A program made the position numbers and the translations under genes. A stretch of 64,000 bases of DNA from Mannheimia pernigra (GTDB taxonomy: Bacteria > Pseudomonadota > Gammaproteobacteria > Enterobacterales > Pasteurellaceae), in NCBI RefSeq assembly GCF_013377995.1, contig NZ_CP055305.1, positions 310,001-374,000 on the forward strand, written 5' to 3'. The first letter of the stretch is position 1. Each line of letters opens with the position of its first letter. Below, piece after piece: positions 11,951-20,219 of the stretch. Below the pieces are notes generated by a model. That model was not told the DNA's origin. It saw nothing but the letters and a program-made list of their open reading frames with translations, and searched no databases.

Positions 11951-11991
11951 TACATTAAACCTTGATTTATTCCCTATTTTTGTTTAATGTA
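11951..11991. promoter_or_regulatory. Inverted repeat upstream of maoP
   Basis: TACATTAAAC and GTTTAATGTA are perfect complements separated by 21 bases, 43 bases before the maoP start. It could be an operator or a leader stem. Confidence 0.3.
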
Positions 11992-12033
11992 TGTCGATTT
12001 TCTTTTCCCTAATTTCAAACAATGAGGCATATT

Positions 12034-12366
12034 ATGGCAGATAGTTTTAGCGTTACGCGCCGTTTTTTTGATGATAAAAATTACCCGCGTGGCTTCTCTC
12101 GTCACGGCGATTACACTATTCGTGAATCACAAACTTTAGAGCAATTTGGTCAAGCATGCTTGGCTTTAGAAATCGGCGAACGTAAACCTAAAACGACAGA
12201 AGAAAAACGCTTCGTTGCAGTAATGAAAGGTGAAGAGAGTGCAGAAAGCGATATCGAAAAAGTATGGCTAAAATACCGTACGCTTACCAGCAAAAGCAAA
12301 CGCATTTATACGCTTTCAGGCAATGCCGGCAGCGATGCAGGCGATGATTTCAGTGCCGCTGAATAA
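12034..12366 (+). CDS. maoP: Macrodomain Ori organisation protein MaoP (YifE, DUF413)
   Basis: MaoP works with the maoS site to organise the Ori macrodomain in E. coli. Starting at 12034 gives 110 residues. The family signature FFDDKNYPRGFSRHGDYTI and the ERKPKTTEEKRF region are clear. An ATG 12 bases upstream overlaps the GAGG ribosome-binding site, so the downstream start is chosen. It is a single-gene unit with its own terminator. Confidence 0.9.
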   Translation: MADSFSVTRRFFDDKNYPRGFSRHGDYTIRESQTLEQFGQACLALEIGERKPKTTEEKRFVAVMKGEESAESDIEKVWLKYRTLTSKSKRIYTLSGNAGSDAGDDFSAAE

Positions 12367-12386
12367 TCTCAAATTTATTTTTAGTA

Positions 12387-12417
12387 AAACCACGAAGCAA
12401 TTCGTGGTTTGTTTTTT
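12387..12417 (+). terminator. maoP terminator
   Basis: AAACCACGAA and TTCGTGGTTT form a 10-bp stem with a GCAA loop, followed by GTTTTTT. Confidence 0.92.
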
Positions 12418-12439
12418 CACTCTCTGTTTGTGGTAAAAA

Positions 12440-13531
12440 ATGATACTTCCGATTGAACAATATTCCGAACTTCTTGCAAAAAAAACCGAAAATTTGACCG
12501 CTTTACTTAAACCTTTTAACGCCCCAGCGTTAGAAGTATTTGCCTCAAAGCCAAGCCATTTCCGTATGCGTGCAGAATTTCGAGTTTGGCACGATGAGGG
12601 CTCTCTTTACCACATTATGTTCAACCAAGAAACCAAAGAACGTTATCGTGTAGATAGCTTCCCGATTGCAAGTGAACTCATTAACCGAATGATGCCAGCG
12701 TTGCTGGCTGAAATCAAAGGCAACGAAATCCTCACTCGCAAACTCTTCCAAGTCGATTATTTAAGCACCTTGAGTGGTGAAATTGCAGTTTCATTACTTT
12801 ATCATAAAACGCTTGGTGATGAATGGATTGAACAAGCCAAAGCCTTAAAACATCGCTTAGAACAACAACATTTTAAAGTACAAATTATTGGGCGTGCCAA
12901 TAAACAAAAAATTGCTTTAGACAATGATTATGTGGAAGAAGTACTTCCGATTGATGGTAAAAAATACGTTTATCGCCAAGTGGAAAATAGCTTCACCCAG
13001 CCGAATGCGGAAATGAACATTAAAATGCTGGAATGGGCGAGAAATTGTACCCAAAATAGCGAGGGCGATTTGCTCGAACTTTATTGCGGTAACGGTAATT
13101 TTTCTATTGCATTGGCAGAGCATTTCCGCAACGTGCTGGCGACGGAAATCTCGAAATCTTCGGTGCAATCAGCGCAATACAATATTGAAAAAAATGGCGT
13201 GGAGAATTTACAGATTATCCGAATGTCGGCAGAAGAATTTACCCAAGCGATGAATGGCGTGCGTGAGTTTTACCGTTTAAAAGGCATTGATTTGCAAGCC
13301 TACGATTGCAATACCATTTTTGTTGATCCGCCACGAGCAGGGCTAGATCAAACAACACTTGATATGGTACAAGCGTATGAGAGAATTCTCTACATTTCCT
13401 GCAATCCTAACACGCTTGTGGAAAATTTACAGCAGTTAAGTCAAACACACCACATTGAAAAAGCAGCACTTTTCGACCAATTCCCTTATACACACCATAT
13501 TGAAAGCGGCGTTTGGTTGATAAAAAAATAA
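12440..13531 (+). CDS. trmA: tRNA (uracil-54-C5)-methyltransferase TrmA
   Basis: TrmA makes ribothymidine at position 54 of tRNA using S-adenosylmethionine. The protein has 363 residues, close to the E. coli enzyme. The SAM-binding motif [15 protein letters not shown], the [10 protein letters not shown] motif and the catalytic cysteine in YISCNPNTL are all present. Near the N-terminus [16 protein letters not shown] is typical. It stands alone between the maoP terminator and the tRNA-Ser pair. Confidence 0.97.
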   Translation: MILPIEQYSELLAKKTENLTALLKPFNAPALEVFASKPSHFRMRAEFRVWHDEGSLYHIMFNQETKERYRVDSFPIASELINRMMPALLAEIKGNEILTRKLFQVDYLSTLSGEIAVSLLYHKTLGDEWIEQAKALKHRLEQQHFKVQIIGRANKQKIALDNDYVEEVLPIDGKKYVYRQVENSFTQPNAEMNIKMLEWARNCTQNSEGDLLELYCGNGNFSIALAEHFRNVLATEISKSSVQSAQYNIEKNGVENLQIIRMSAEEFTQAMNGVREFYRLKGIDLQAYDCNTIFVDPPRAGLDQTTLDMVQAYERILYISCNPNTLVENLQQLSQTHHIEKAALFDQFPYTHHIESGVWLIKK

Positions 13532-13578
13532 CTTATGCTGAAAAAAAGAACGAATAAGCAGATTTTAATATTTATTGC

Positions 13579-13607
13579 TTGACGGTGATGGGAATAATCT
13601 CTATTAT
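13579..13607 (+). promoter_or_regulatory. Promoter of the tRNA-Ser pair
   Basis: TTGACG (13579-13584) and TATTAT (13602-13607) are separated by 17 bases, and the first tRNA starts 15 bases after the -10 box. Confidence 0.75.
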
Positions 13608-13622
13608 TGCAACGTTTTCAAC

Positions 13623-13712
13623 GGAGGAATGGCAGAGCGGTTGAATGCACCGGTCTTGAAAACCGGCGAGGGTTAACGCCCTCCGTGAGTTCGAATCTCA
13701 CTTCCTCCGCCA
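13623..13712 (+). tRNA. tRNA-Ser (TGA anticodon), copy 1
   Basis: This is a 90-base class II tRNA with an acceptor GGAGGAA pairing TTCCTCC, a long variable arm and an encoded CCA. The anticodon loop CTTGAAA gives TGA. It differs from copy 2 by one D-loop base (GCGG against GTGG). Confidence 0.97.
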
Positions 13713-13722
13713 TCAAATTTAG

Positions 13723-13752
13723 ATCTGCTGATATTTATCAGCAGATTTTCTC
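13723..13752 (+). terminator. Hairpin between the two tRNA-Ser genes
   Basis: ATCTGCTGAT and ATCAGCAGAT form a 10-bp stem followed by TTTCTCTTTT. It could end transcripts of copy 1 or act as a processing signal. Confidence 0.7.
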
Positions 13753-13791
13753 TTTTAAGAGAACAACAATCTAAAAATTAGCTTTCAACTC

Positions 13792-13881
13792 GGAGGAATG
13801 GCAGAGTGGTTGAATGCACCGGTCTTGAAAACCGGCGAGGGTTAACGCCCTCCGTGAGTTCGAATCTCACTTCCTCCGCCA
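13792..13881 (+). tRNA. tRNA-Ser (TGA anticodon), copy 2
   Basis: This 90-base tRNA is identical to copy 1 except for one D-loop base. It has an encoded CCA. No clear separate promoter is seen in the 79 bases between the copies, so it may depend on read-through past the hairpin at 13723. Confidence 0.97.
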
Positions 13882-13886
13882 TATTT

Positions 13887-13917
13887 AACCTGTTGATCAT
13901 TCAACAGGTTTTTTTAT
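13887..13917 (+). terminator. Terminator after tRNA-Ser copy 2
   Basis: AACCTGTTGA and TCAACAGGTT form a 10-bp stem followed by TTTTTATA. Confidence 0.92.
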
Positions 13918-14042
13918 ATCTATTTGCAAAAAACTTGAAAAAAGAAACCGCTTGCTATCACAGAAATAGTTTGAAATCCTTTTTTGCTTCCTTTAGTATA
14001 ATTGCGATTTATTCTCAAATAACCCAATTATACTCAATTACG

Positions 14043-14414
14043 ATGAAATTACTTTATATTATCTGCGGTTTTATTTGTATCGGACTTGGCGTTATCGGTG
14101 CGGTTTTGCCAGGGCTGCCAACTACGCCTTTTTTGCTCTTAGCCTTATTCTGCTTTACCAAAGGTTCAGAAAAAATCCATTTGTGGTTTATTCAAACTAA
14201 GTTATATAAAAAATATTTGCAGGAATATGATGAAAAACGCGCAATGACGATGAGGCAAAAAATCACCATTTTAGCCATTTCCTTTCCATTTACGCTATTT
14301 GCCTTTTTAACCTTACCGCATATTGGTGGAAAAATTGCATTGGCTATTCTAGTGATTATTCAATATTGGTATTTCTTCTTTAAAATCAAAACGCTTGAGG
14401 CAAAAACGGTTTAA
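14043..14414 (+). CDS. ybaN: Inner membrane protein, YbaN/DUF454 family
   Basis: The protein has 123 residues starting at MKLLYIICGF. It has an N-terminal hydrophobic segment with the family hallmark GAVLPGLPTTPFLLLAL, a central cytoplasmic stretch (EYDEKRAMTMRQK) and two C-terminal membrane segments. The function of this family is unknown. Longer upstream reading frames run through the tRNA-Ser gene and are rejected. It converges on xerC with a 2-base gap. Confidence 0.85.
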   Translation: MKLLYIICGFICIGLGVIGAVLPGLPTTPFLLLALFCFTKGSEKIHLWFIQTKLYKKYLQEYDEKRAMTMRQKITILAISFPFTLFAFLTLPHIGGKIALAILVIIQYWYFFFKIKTLEAKTV

Positions 14415-14416
14415 TT

Positions 14417-15328
14417 TTACTCTTCACGCTTTCGTCTTGCTCTGGGGTGGGCAGAATCATAAATTTTTGCTAAATGTTCAAAATCCAAATGCGTATAAAT
14501 TTGAGTAGTCGAAAGGCTACTGTGGCCTAATAATTCCTGTACAGCGCGTAAATCGCCACTTGCCTCTAACATATGGGTAGCAAAAGAGTGGCGTAATTTA
14601 TGCGGATGCAAATGGCTTTCCAGCCCTTGCCGCTCGCCCCATTTTTTCATTATAAGTTGAATGGAACGATGCGACAGCCGCCCACCACGTTTATTCAAAA
14701 ACACGGCATTCTCTTTCGGGCTGAATTGCAAGCGCACGTCCAGCCAGCGTTTTAATGCTTTCAACGCCTGAGAACCAATCGGTAGAACTCGCTCTTTGCT
14801 CCCCTTACCTTGCACCCTCACTTCTTGAGCAGCCAAATCTATATCGCCCAGATCCAGCCCTTGTAACTCAGACAAACGCAAACCAGAGCTGTACATTAGC
14901 TCCATCATTGCAATATCTCGCAAATCGCTCGGCTCATCACTCTCAATCGCCAACAGTTGCCCCACTTGCTCCGCATCAATATTTTTAGGTAAATGTTTAC
15001 CCACTTTTGGCGATTTCACTCCTAAAGCAGGATTGACTCTCACTCTTCCAACTTTCACCAAATAGACAAACCACTGACGCAATGCCACCAACCGTAAGCC
15101 AATACTTTTCGCACTTAGCCCTTGCTTATGGCTCTGGCTTAACATCCAACGCACCGTACTACTTTCCACCTCTTCCCAACGCTCGATACCCGCTTGCGAA
15201 AAAAGCTCACTCACCGCCATTAGCTGGCGTTGATAATTGCTCAAGGTATGTGGGCTCACTTGCTTTTCAATTCGCAGAAAATCCCAATAGGGCTGAGTTT
15301 GTTGGAAAAGAGGATTCTTTGTTTGCAT
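14417..15328 (-). CDS. xerC: Site-specific tyrosine recombinase XerC
   Basis: XerC with XerD resolves chromosome dimers at dif during division. The protein has 303 residues. The N-terminal SAM-like domain is followed by the catalytic domain with [16 protein letters not shown] (Arg), [10 protein letters not shown] (Lys), [13 protein letters not shown] (His, Arg), [15 protein letters not shown] (His and nucleophile Tyr). The ending [13 protein letters not shown] is typical of XerC rather than XerD. No phage attachment site is nearby, so it is the housekeeping enzyme. Confidence 0.96.
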   Translation of the reverse strand: MQTKNPLFQQTQPYWDFLRIEKQVSPHTLSNYQRQLMAVSELFSQAGIERWEEVESSTVRWMLSQSHKQGLSAKSIGLRLVALRQWFVYLVKVGRVRVNPALGVKSPKVGKHLPKNIDAEQVGQLLAIESDEPSDLRDIAMMELMYSSGLRLSELQGLDLGDIDLAAQEVRVQGKGSKERVLPIGSQALKALKRWLDVRLQFSPKENAVFLNKRGGRLSHRSIQLIMKKWGERQGLESHLHPHKLRHSFATHMLEASGDLRAVQELLGHSSLSTTQIYTHLDFEHLAKIYDSAHPRARRKREE

Positions 15329-15417
15329 AGAAAAGTTTACAAGCGGTCAGATTTTCAGAAAATATTGCAAATGGGCAGCCAAGCTACCCACTAAATATCT
15401 TTATAATGAAATAGTGA

Positions 15418-15708
15418 TTAGGCTAAACCCAACTGCCCAATACGGACACCTACATTACCGAGTGCGACAGGGCTCAAATATTCACCCAGAAACTCAAATA
15501 ATTCATTTACATCAGTAAAACGGCGATGGATTTTCACTTCTTTTTCAACTTTACGAGTGAATTCGTAATGCACATTTTCTCCGTTAATAACGGCTTCAAG
15601 CGTTAAAAAAACCGTTTCAAAATAATGACTTGGCGAACCTTCAAAGCCCGGATCGCTCACACGCACATTCCAATGATTGCTAAATAAAACTTCGGTTTTT
15701 ACTGGCAT
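15418..15708 (-). CDS. Conserved small protein of unknown function
   Basis: The protein has 96 residues, is acidic and soluble, and has no signal peptide or membrane segment. Sequence features include HWNVRVSDPGFEGSPSHYF and a charged KVEKEVKIHRRFTD stretch; alternating patterns suggest a mainly beta fold. It has a good AGGAAA ribosome-binding site. I do not recognise the family with certainty; it resembles small proteins I recall only from Pasteurellaceae. It lies upstream of xerC on the same strand, about 90 bases away. Confidence 0.75.
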   Translation of the reverse strand: MPVKTEVLFSNHWNVRVSDPGFEGSPSHYFETVFLTLEAVINGENVHYEFTRKVEKEVKIHRRFTDVNELFEFLGEYLSPVALGNVGVRIGQLGLA

Positions 15709-15776
15709 TGTGTTTTCCTCATTTTTATAAAATCTTGCTACATTTTAATCAAGCCAAGCTCAATTTACTAGCCCGA

Positions 15777-16235
15777 TTAAGGAACATATTTATTCGACAC
15801 CTCAAATAGCCATTCGGCTAAATCATCAGGAATCGGTTTCACATCATTGGTGGAAAGTTGAGGAATGAGGGAAATAGCATCACTTTCACACTCTTGATAT
15901 TCCAACACTCGCCCTGTCTTGGCATTTCTGACCACCAGCTCAACATGGGTAACGCCTGTGGTCGCTTCGGTTTCCTCAAACAGATACCATTTGCCCTTAT
16001 GCGGAACCATAAGCTGTGTTCCATTGGCGTATTGGTACAAATACGCTTTATCAACATCTTGCTGATATTCCACCTCGCCCTGCCGCCTAAAATTCAGTGT
16101 GGGACCTTTCGAGGCAATTAAACTCAAATGCTGCTGTTTATTCGTAGTGCACTCAAATAAGGTAATAAGCGCCTCATTTGCCGAAGCGAATGAACTAAAC
16201 CCAAGTAAAGCGAACGAAATTAAATAATATTTCAT
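15777..16235 (-). CDS. Hypothetical secreted protein
   Basis: The protein has 152 residues with a clear Sec signal peptide (hydrophobic core FALLGFSSF, predicted cleavage after ASA). The mature part has two cysteines (LFECTT and YQECES) that could form a disulfide, and a beta-rich middle (GTQLMVPHKGKWYLFEE). A periplasmic location is likely. No function is recognised. It starts 42 bases after the next small gene on the same strand and may be cotranscribed with it. Confidence 0.75.
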   Translation of the reverse strand: MKYYLISFALLGFSSFASANEALITLFECTTNKQQHLSLIASKGPTLNFRRQGEVEYQQDVDKAYLYQYANGTQLMVPHKGKWYLFEETEATTGVTHVELVVRNAKTGRVLEYQECESDAISLIPQLSTNDVKPIPDDLAEWLFEVSNKYVP

Positions 16236-16277
16236 CGTAAATTTCCTTATAAAAAAGACCGCTTGTAAGCCCTATTT

Positions 16278-16721
16278 TTATTGATACAACTTCATAAAAT
16301 CATCCAACACCGTTTTGGCATCAGCTTTATCTTTTTGAAAAAATTGTTCCGCTTCTTCTTTGGTTTTACCCAGTTTTTTCAGCCAATAGTCTGCTTTTTC
16401 AAAATCTTGCTGTTCAGTATAAATTTTCCACAGCAAAATCTGCTCCCATTCATTATATTTAGCTGATTTTTTCAATAAAGAGATGACTTTAGGGTTAGAT
16501 TTGGCTAATTCCAGTTCTTGGGTAATCACGTAATAGAAATGAATTTCCGAGCCAGCGTGCCCACGTTCGGCAAGAGGAAGCCAAATATCGGCGGCTTGTT
16601 TTAAATCATTTTTCCGCAAGGCTTTTGCAGCACGAGCAAAGCCGTCTTCAATCGGGTCGAACGCGATGACCTGTGCAGAGAAAAAGAACGAGAACGAGAT
16701 CAAGAGCAGTAATTTTTTCAT
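16278..16721 (-). CDS. Secreted Sel1/TPR-like small protein
   Basis: The protein has 147 residues with a signal peptide (LLLLISFSFFFSAQVIA). The mature part reads as helical repeats, including AAKALRKNDLKQAADIWLPL and AERGHAGSEI, which is the Sel1-type repeat pattern. This suggests a periplasmic protein-interaction module. No partner is evident. A USS inverted pair lies upstream, between it and glyS. Confidence 0.7.
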   Translation of the reverse strand: MKKLLLLISFSFFFSAQVIAFDPIEDGFARAAKALRKNDLKQAADIWLPLAERGHAGSEIHFYYVITQELELAKSNPKVISLLKKSAKYNEWEQILLWKIYTEQQDFEKADYWLKKLGKTKEEAEQFFQKDKADAKTVLDDFMKLYQ

Positions 16722-16754
16722 CTTTTTTCCTTTTGTAGATTTTGATACAACATA

Positions 16755-16780
16755 GACCGCTTACAAGCGGTCTTTCTTCA
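16755..16780. terminator. Tight inverted USS pair between glyS and the Sel1-like gene
   Basis: AGACCGCTT and AAGCGGTCT are separated by only two bases (ACCGCTTACAAGCGGT core). T-rich sequence (TCTTTCTTC) follows on the plus strand only. Both flanking genes are on the minus strand, so any termination of glyS would be weak. Confidence 0.5.
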
Positions 16781-16794
16781 TTAAAATTTTGCAA

Positions 16795-18876
16795 CTACTG
16801 CAACAGCGAAATATCCGCCACTTGCAGGAATAATCCTTGCAACGTGCTTAAAATGGCGAGACGGTTTTGGCGGAGTTTTTGGTCTTCGGCATTCACCATC
16901 ACGCTATCAAAAAAGCTATCTACAGGCTGGCGAAGATTTGCTAGCTTGTCTAAAACCGCCGTGTAGTCACCTTGAGCAATTAACGGCTGAACTTCTGATT
17001 TTAATCCGATAACTGCTTCGGCTAACGCTTTTTCTGCTGGCTCAACGCAAGCGGTTAAGTCAATTTCGCCAATCGTAACGTCCGCTTTGGCTAAAATGTT
17101 GCTCACACGCTTATTCGCAGCCGCTAAGGCTTCGGCACTGTCAAGTGTGCGGAAGTGAGATACAGCACGCACACGGGCATCAAAGTCCGCAGGGCGAGTT
17201 GGGCGGCGAGCAAGTACGGCTTGGATCACATCGACCGCAATGCCTTCGCTCTCATACCACGCACGGAAACGACCGAGCATAAAATCAACCACATCTTCCA
17301 CCACGTTTGTGTTGGTCAATTTATCACCAAACAATTTCGCTGATTTCGCCACGATGTCGGTTAAATCAAGCGGTAAATTTTTCTCCACAATAATCCGCAG
17401 AGAACCTAACGCGGCACGGCGGAGGGCGAATGGGTCGGCACTGCCTTTAGGTGCTTGCCCGATACCGAAAATCCCGGTCAGTGTGTCGAATTTATCCGCC
17501 AACGCCACCGAGCAAGCCACCAAGCTGTTCGGCAATTCATCGCCAGCAAAACGTGGCATATATTGCTCGTTGAGTGCAACGGCAACTTCTTCATCTTCGC
17601 CGTCATGTCGGGCGTAGTGCATACCCATCACACCTTGGGTGTCGGTAAATTCAAACACCATATTCGTCATCAGGTCGCATTTAGAAAGCAATCCAGCACG
17701 TTTCGCTTTGGTTTGATCTGCACCGATTTGTGCCGCAATTTCACCCGCAAGCGATTCAATACGAGCGGTTTTATCACGCAATGTGCCGAGCTGTTGTTGG
17801 AACAACACGGTTTCAAGGCGTGGCAGTTGATCTTCTAATTTCTGTTTCAAGTCGGTTTTGAAGAAGAACTCCGCATCGGTCAAACGTGGGCGAACCACTT
17901 TTTCATTACCCTCGATGATTTTGCTCGGGTCTTCTGGGTTGATATTCGACACAAAAATAAAGTGCGGTAACAATTTGCCCTCTTTGTCGCCCTCTCCCTT
18001 TGCATAGAGGGGGAAGTATTTTTGGTCGCCCTTCATCGTATAAACAAGGGCTTCTGCTGGCACGGCAAGGAAACGCTCTTCAAATTTGGCGGTGAGGACA
18101 TTTGGATATTCCACAAGTGAAGTTACTTCGTCCAACAAGTCCTCTTCAATATCCGCCACGCCGCCCAAAGCGGTTGCTTTTTCTTGGGATTTTGCAAGAA
18201 TTAACGCTTTACGTTCGTTGAAATCGGCAACCACCGATCCACGATCTTTTAATAACTGCGGATATTGATCCGCGTTGTCGATTTGGAACTCAGGTTCTCC
18301 AAGGAAACGGTGACCACGAATGGTACGACCGCTCACCACGCCTAAAATATTGCCCTCAATCAGCTCCGCCCCGAATAAAAGGGTGACGGTATGCACTGGA
18401 CGTACAAACTGCTCGCTCTTATCGCCCCAACGCATTGTTTTTGGAATCGGCAGATTTGCCAGCGATTTAGCAATAATATCCACCAGCAAGTTTTTGGTCG
18501 GTTGCCCTTCAATCACCGCACGATGTACCAGCCATTCGCCTTTGTCGGTGGCGATACGCTCAGCTTGCTCAACCGTGATACCACAGCCTTTCGCCCAGCC
18601 CTCTGCCGCCTTAGTCGGCTTGCCTTCGGCATCAAACGCCGCCGACACCGCCGGCCCACGCTTCTCCACCTCTTTGCTCGGTTGAGCCTCTGCTAAACCC
18701 AGCACTTTCACCGCCAAACGGCGAGGGGCTGCGAACCATTCCACTTTATCAAAAGCCAAACCCGCTTGGTTCAACTCTTGCTCTACATTCTCCGCAAATG
18801 CGGTCGCTAATTTTTTGAGTGCCTTCGGTGGCAGCTCTTCTGTGCCGATCTCGGCGAGGAAGTTTTGTGTTGTCAT
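16795..18876 (-). CDS. glyS: Glycyl-tRNA synthetase beta subunit
   Basis: GlyS is the large subunit of the heterotetrameric bacterial glycyl-tRNA synthetase and binds tRNA. The protein has 693 residues, full length. The N-terminus [15 protein letters not shown] and the segment [24 protein letters not shown] are family signatures, and the C-terminal anticodon-binding region is present. Unlike E. coli, where glyQ and glyS are adjacent, the two are separated here by about 1.3 kb. Confidence 0.98.
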   Translation of the reverse strand: MTTQNFLAEIGTEELPPKALKKLATAFAENVEQELNQAGLAFDKVEWFAAPRRLAVKVLGLAEAQPSKEVEKRGPAVSAAFDAEGKPTKAAEGWAKGCGITVEQAERIATDKGEWLVHRAVIEGQPTKNLLVDIIAKSLANLPIPKTMRWGDKSEQFVRPVHTVTLLFGAELIEGNILGVVSGRTIRGHRFLGEPEFQIDNADQYPQLLKDRGSVVADFNERKALILAKSQEKATALGGVADIEEDLLDEVTSLVEYPNVLTAKFEERFLAVPAEALVYTMKGDQKYFPLYAKGEGDKEGKLLPHFIFVSNINPEDPSKIIEGNEKVVRPRLTDAEFFFKTDLKQKLEDQLPRLETVLFQQQLGTLRDKTARIESLAGEIAAQIGADQTKAKRAGLLSKCDLMTNMVFEFTDTQGVMGMHYARHDGEDEEVAVALNEQYMPRFAGDELPNSLVACSVALADKFDTLTGIFGIGQAPKGSADPFALRRAALGSLRIIVEKNLPLDLTDIVAKSAKLFGDKLTNTNVVEDVVDFMLGRFRAWYESEGIAVDVIQAVLARRPTRPADFDARVRAVSHFRTLDSAEALAAANKRVSNILAKADVTIGEIDLTACVEPAEKALAEAVIGLKSEVQPLIAQGDYTAVLDKLANLRQPVDSFFDSVMVNAEDQKLRQNRLAILSTLQGLFLQVADISLLQ

Positions 18877-18931
18877 TTTGTTTTTCTCTAATTAATTTTT
18901 TGAAAATAATTATATTTGTCTTATTCGTTTT

Positions 18932-19207
18932 GCAAAATTTCTATCAAATTTGATCGCTTGTTCCCCCCACACTAACTAACGTATGGGGTTATACATAGTG
19001 CGGTTGCTCTGCAACCTGATTTGTCGCAGAGCGACAACATTATGCGTGACCTAGCACGAACCCGTGCTAGGTTAAATAAGCCAAGTCCATCAGGGACTTT
19101 TTCAGAGCCACAGCGTAGCTCGGTTGCTTTAACCCCATACGGCTCGTATGGGTGGTAAATTGTGCAATCACTGATTGCATAATTTCTATCAAATTTAACC
19201 GCTTGTT
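18932..19207. repeat. Hairpin-rich repeat element between flanking direct repeats
   Basis: Near-identical sequences containing TTTCTATCAAATTT and a USS-like CGCTTGTT flank the block at about 18934-18961 and 19180-19207. Between them lie successive palindromes: GGTTGC/GCAACC (19002-19016), TTGTCGC/GCGACAA (19021-19037), ACCTAGCACG/CGTGCTAGGT (19049-19072), AAGTCC/GGACTT (about 19083-19099), CCCATACG/CGTATGGG (about 19134-19152) and TGCAATCA/TGATTGCA (about 19162-19178). CGTATGGGGTT (18980-18990) also pairs with AACCCCATACG (19131-19141). This fills the gap between glyS and the next gene. The family is not recognised. Confidence 0.7.
19042..19158 (+). CDS. Possible 38-residue ORF within the hairpin element
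   Basis: The plus strand is open from ATG at 19042 for 38 codons, starting MRDLARTRARLNK and ending TPYGSYGW. It has no convincing ribosome-binding site and its codons are the arms of the palindromes, so coding is doubtful. The frame stays open upstream to 18976. The opposite strand also encodes an open frame (19067-19180, 37 codons). It is listed so that it can be checked, not as a firm gene. Confidence 0.2.
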   Translation: MRDLARTRARLNKPSPSGTFSEPQRSSVALTPYGSYGW

Positions 19208-19658
19208 ATTTTTCCATTTGATACTGATAAAAACTTTGCGCTGTTTCAGAAATATAAACATCAGATAATGGATGTGTAATACATTGCTTTAAGAGGTTTA
19301 AATATATTTCACGCCCTCTATTTTGTGCAGCATTAATCACCCTATTAAGCATCCAAATAGTCATTACGCTAGGCTGCCTATTTAATGAAGTTAATAAAAA
19401 TGGCTCATATTCATCTTTAAATGTTTCCAAAGTATGAACAGGCTCGCCAGGAGTACCAAATTCTCGATTAGGATATTTTTCAAATAATTTTAGCAATGCT
19501 TCGCATGCTAAATGACCATCGGGGAGTTGTCTTAAATTTTCACATAACTCCTCAATCCTATCTAAGAAATCATAGTCTTCTATATCACCTTGACCACTAT
19601 CTTGTTCTCTATTAATAGATAGTTGATTTAACACCTGAATAATATCAGAAGTATTCAT
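19206..19658 (-). CDS. Hypothetical protein, possibly orphan immunity protein
   Basis: The protein has 150 residues, is acidic and all-helical in appearance, and has no signal peptide or cysteine-pair motifs. The C-terminal half (LLTSLNRQPSVMTIWMLNRV, then a stretch on one-by-one helix turns) resembles the helical-repeat immunity proteins that neutralise polymorphic toxins, by recall only. No toxin gene adjoins it. It sits with two other small genes between glyQ and glyS and its 3' end touches the hairpin element, suggesting a locally variable spot. Confidence 0.6.
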   Translation of the reverse strand: MNTSDIIQVLNQLSINREQDSGQGDIEDYDFLDRIEELCENLRQLPDGHLACEALLKLFEKYPNREFGTPGEPVHTLETFKDEYEPFLLTSLNRQPSVMTIWMLNRVINAAQNRGREIYLNLLKQCITHPLSDVYISETAQSFYQYQMEK

Positions 19659-19670
19659 ACCATTATTTTC

Positions 19671-19934
19671 CTAGGAAAAAAGATGTTTTAATTCAGCTAA
19701 ATCCAACACCACTTTATCGCCTTCCAATAGCAACGCCGGAATACCGATATAGCCGTTGGCTTTGGCGTTATCGAATGCGGGGTGGCAGTCACGCAGGCGT
19801 AAAAACGGTTTTAGGGTTGAACCGCCTTTGGTAATGTCGCATTCGTCAAATTCCACACCCAAACGTTCTAATTCTGCGACAAAGGGTTCGGTGTCAGGAC
19901 ACCAGTGGGCGAAGTATAAAATCGGATTTGTCAT
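19671..19934 (-). CDS. Glutaredoxin-like protein with CPDT active site
   Basis: The protein has 87 residues with a glutaredoxin/thioredoxin-like fold: the beta-strand PILYFAHWCPDTEPF, then a conserved IGIPALLL segment with the cis-proline. The active site is CPDT, a single cysteine, in place of CPYC. A second cysteine lies further on in RLRDCHPAF. A monothiol redox or glutathione-transfer role is plausible. It lies between the immunity-like gene and the lipoprotein gene, all on the minus strand. Confidence 0.75.
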   Translation of the reverse strand: MTNPILYFAHWCPDTEPFVAELERLGVEFDECDITKGGSTLKPFLRLRDCHPAFDNAKANGYIGIPALLLEGDKVVLDLAELKHLFS

Positions 19935-19940
19935 ATGCTA

Positions 19941-20219
19941 TTACTGATGCTCAGATTCGTGATACTTGATGGCTTCCGTGCAATGCTTTTCCTGAGCTTG
20001 TTTGTATAGCTCATCGTATTGATCTCGAAGATGAATGCCTAGCGCAATATCAACGCCTTTTGATAAGTTTTCTTGGCTATATACCTGTTTCCAGTCTGTC
20101 CGTTTAGCTACCATTCCGGAATAAATCAGCTCACATTCTTTTTCTTTCTCTGCTTTAGTTTCACAAGCAGATAAAAAGAAAGATAAGCCAAGTAGTAAAA
20201 TAAGTGATTTTTTCATCAT
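19941..20219 (-). CDS. Small lipoprotein of unknown function
   Basis: The protein has 92 residues with a lipoprotein signal peptide ending in the lipobox LSAC. The mature part is highly charged and probably helical, with cysteines in KECELIY and KHCTEAI that could pair. It overlaps the end of glyQ by 4 bases, so it is translationally coupled to it. No family is recognised. Confidence 0.75.
   Translation of the reverse strand: MMKKSLILLLGLSFFLSACETKAEKEKECELIYSGMVAKRTDWKQVYSQENLSKGVDIALGIHLRDQYDELYKQAQEKHCTEAIKYHESEHQ

Noticed and set aside
13713..13791. Separate promoter for tRNA-Ser copy 2
   Set aside because: No acceptable -35/-10 pair was found between the terminator-like stem and the second copy.
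13806..14042. Longer start for the ybaN-like gene
   Set aside because: The extension would translate through tRNA-Ser copy 2 and its terminator.
14417..15328. XerC as a phage or integron integrase
   Set aside because: The sequence matches housekeeping XerC to its C-terminal end, and there is no attachment site, cargo or tRNA insertion nearby.
19067..19261. 64-codon minus-strand frame across the hairpin element
   Set aside because: It is made of the palindrome arms and overlaps the end of the 150-residue gene in another frame; it is treated as part of the repeat.
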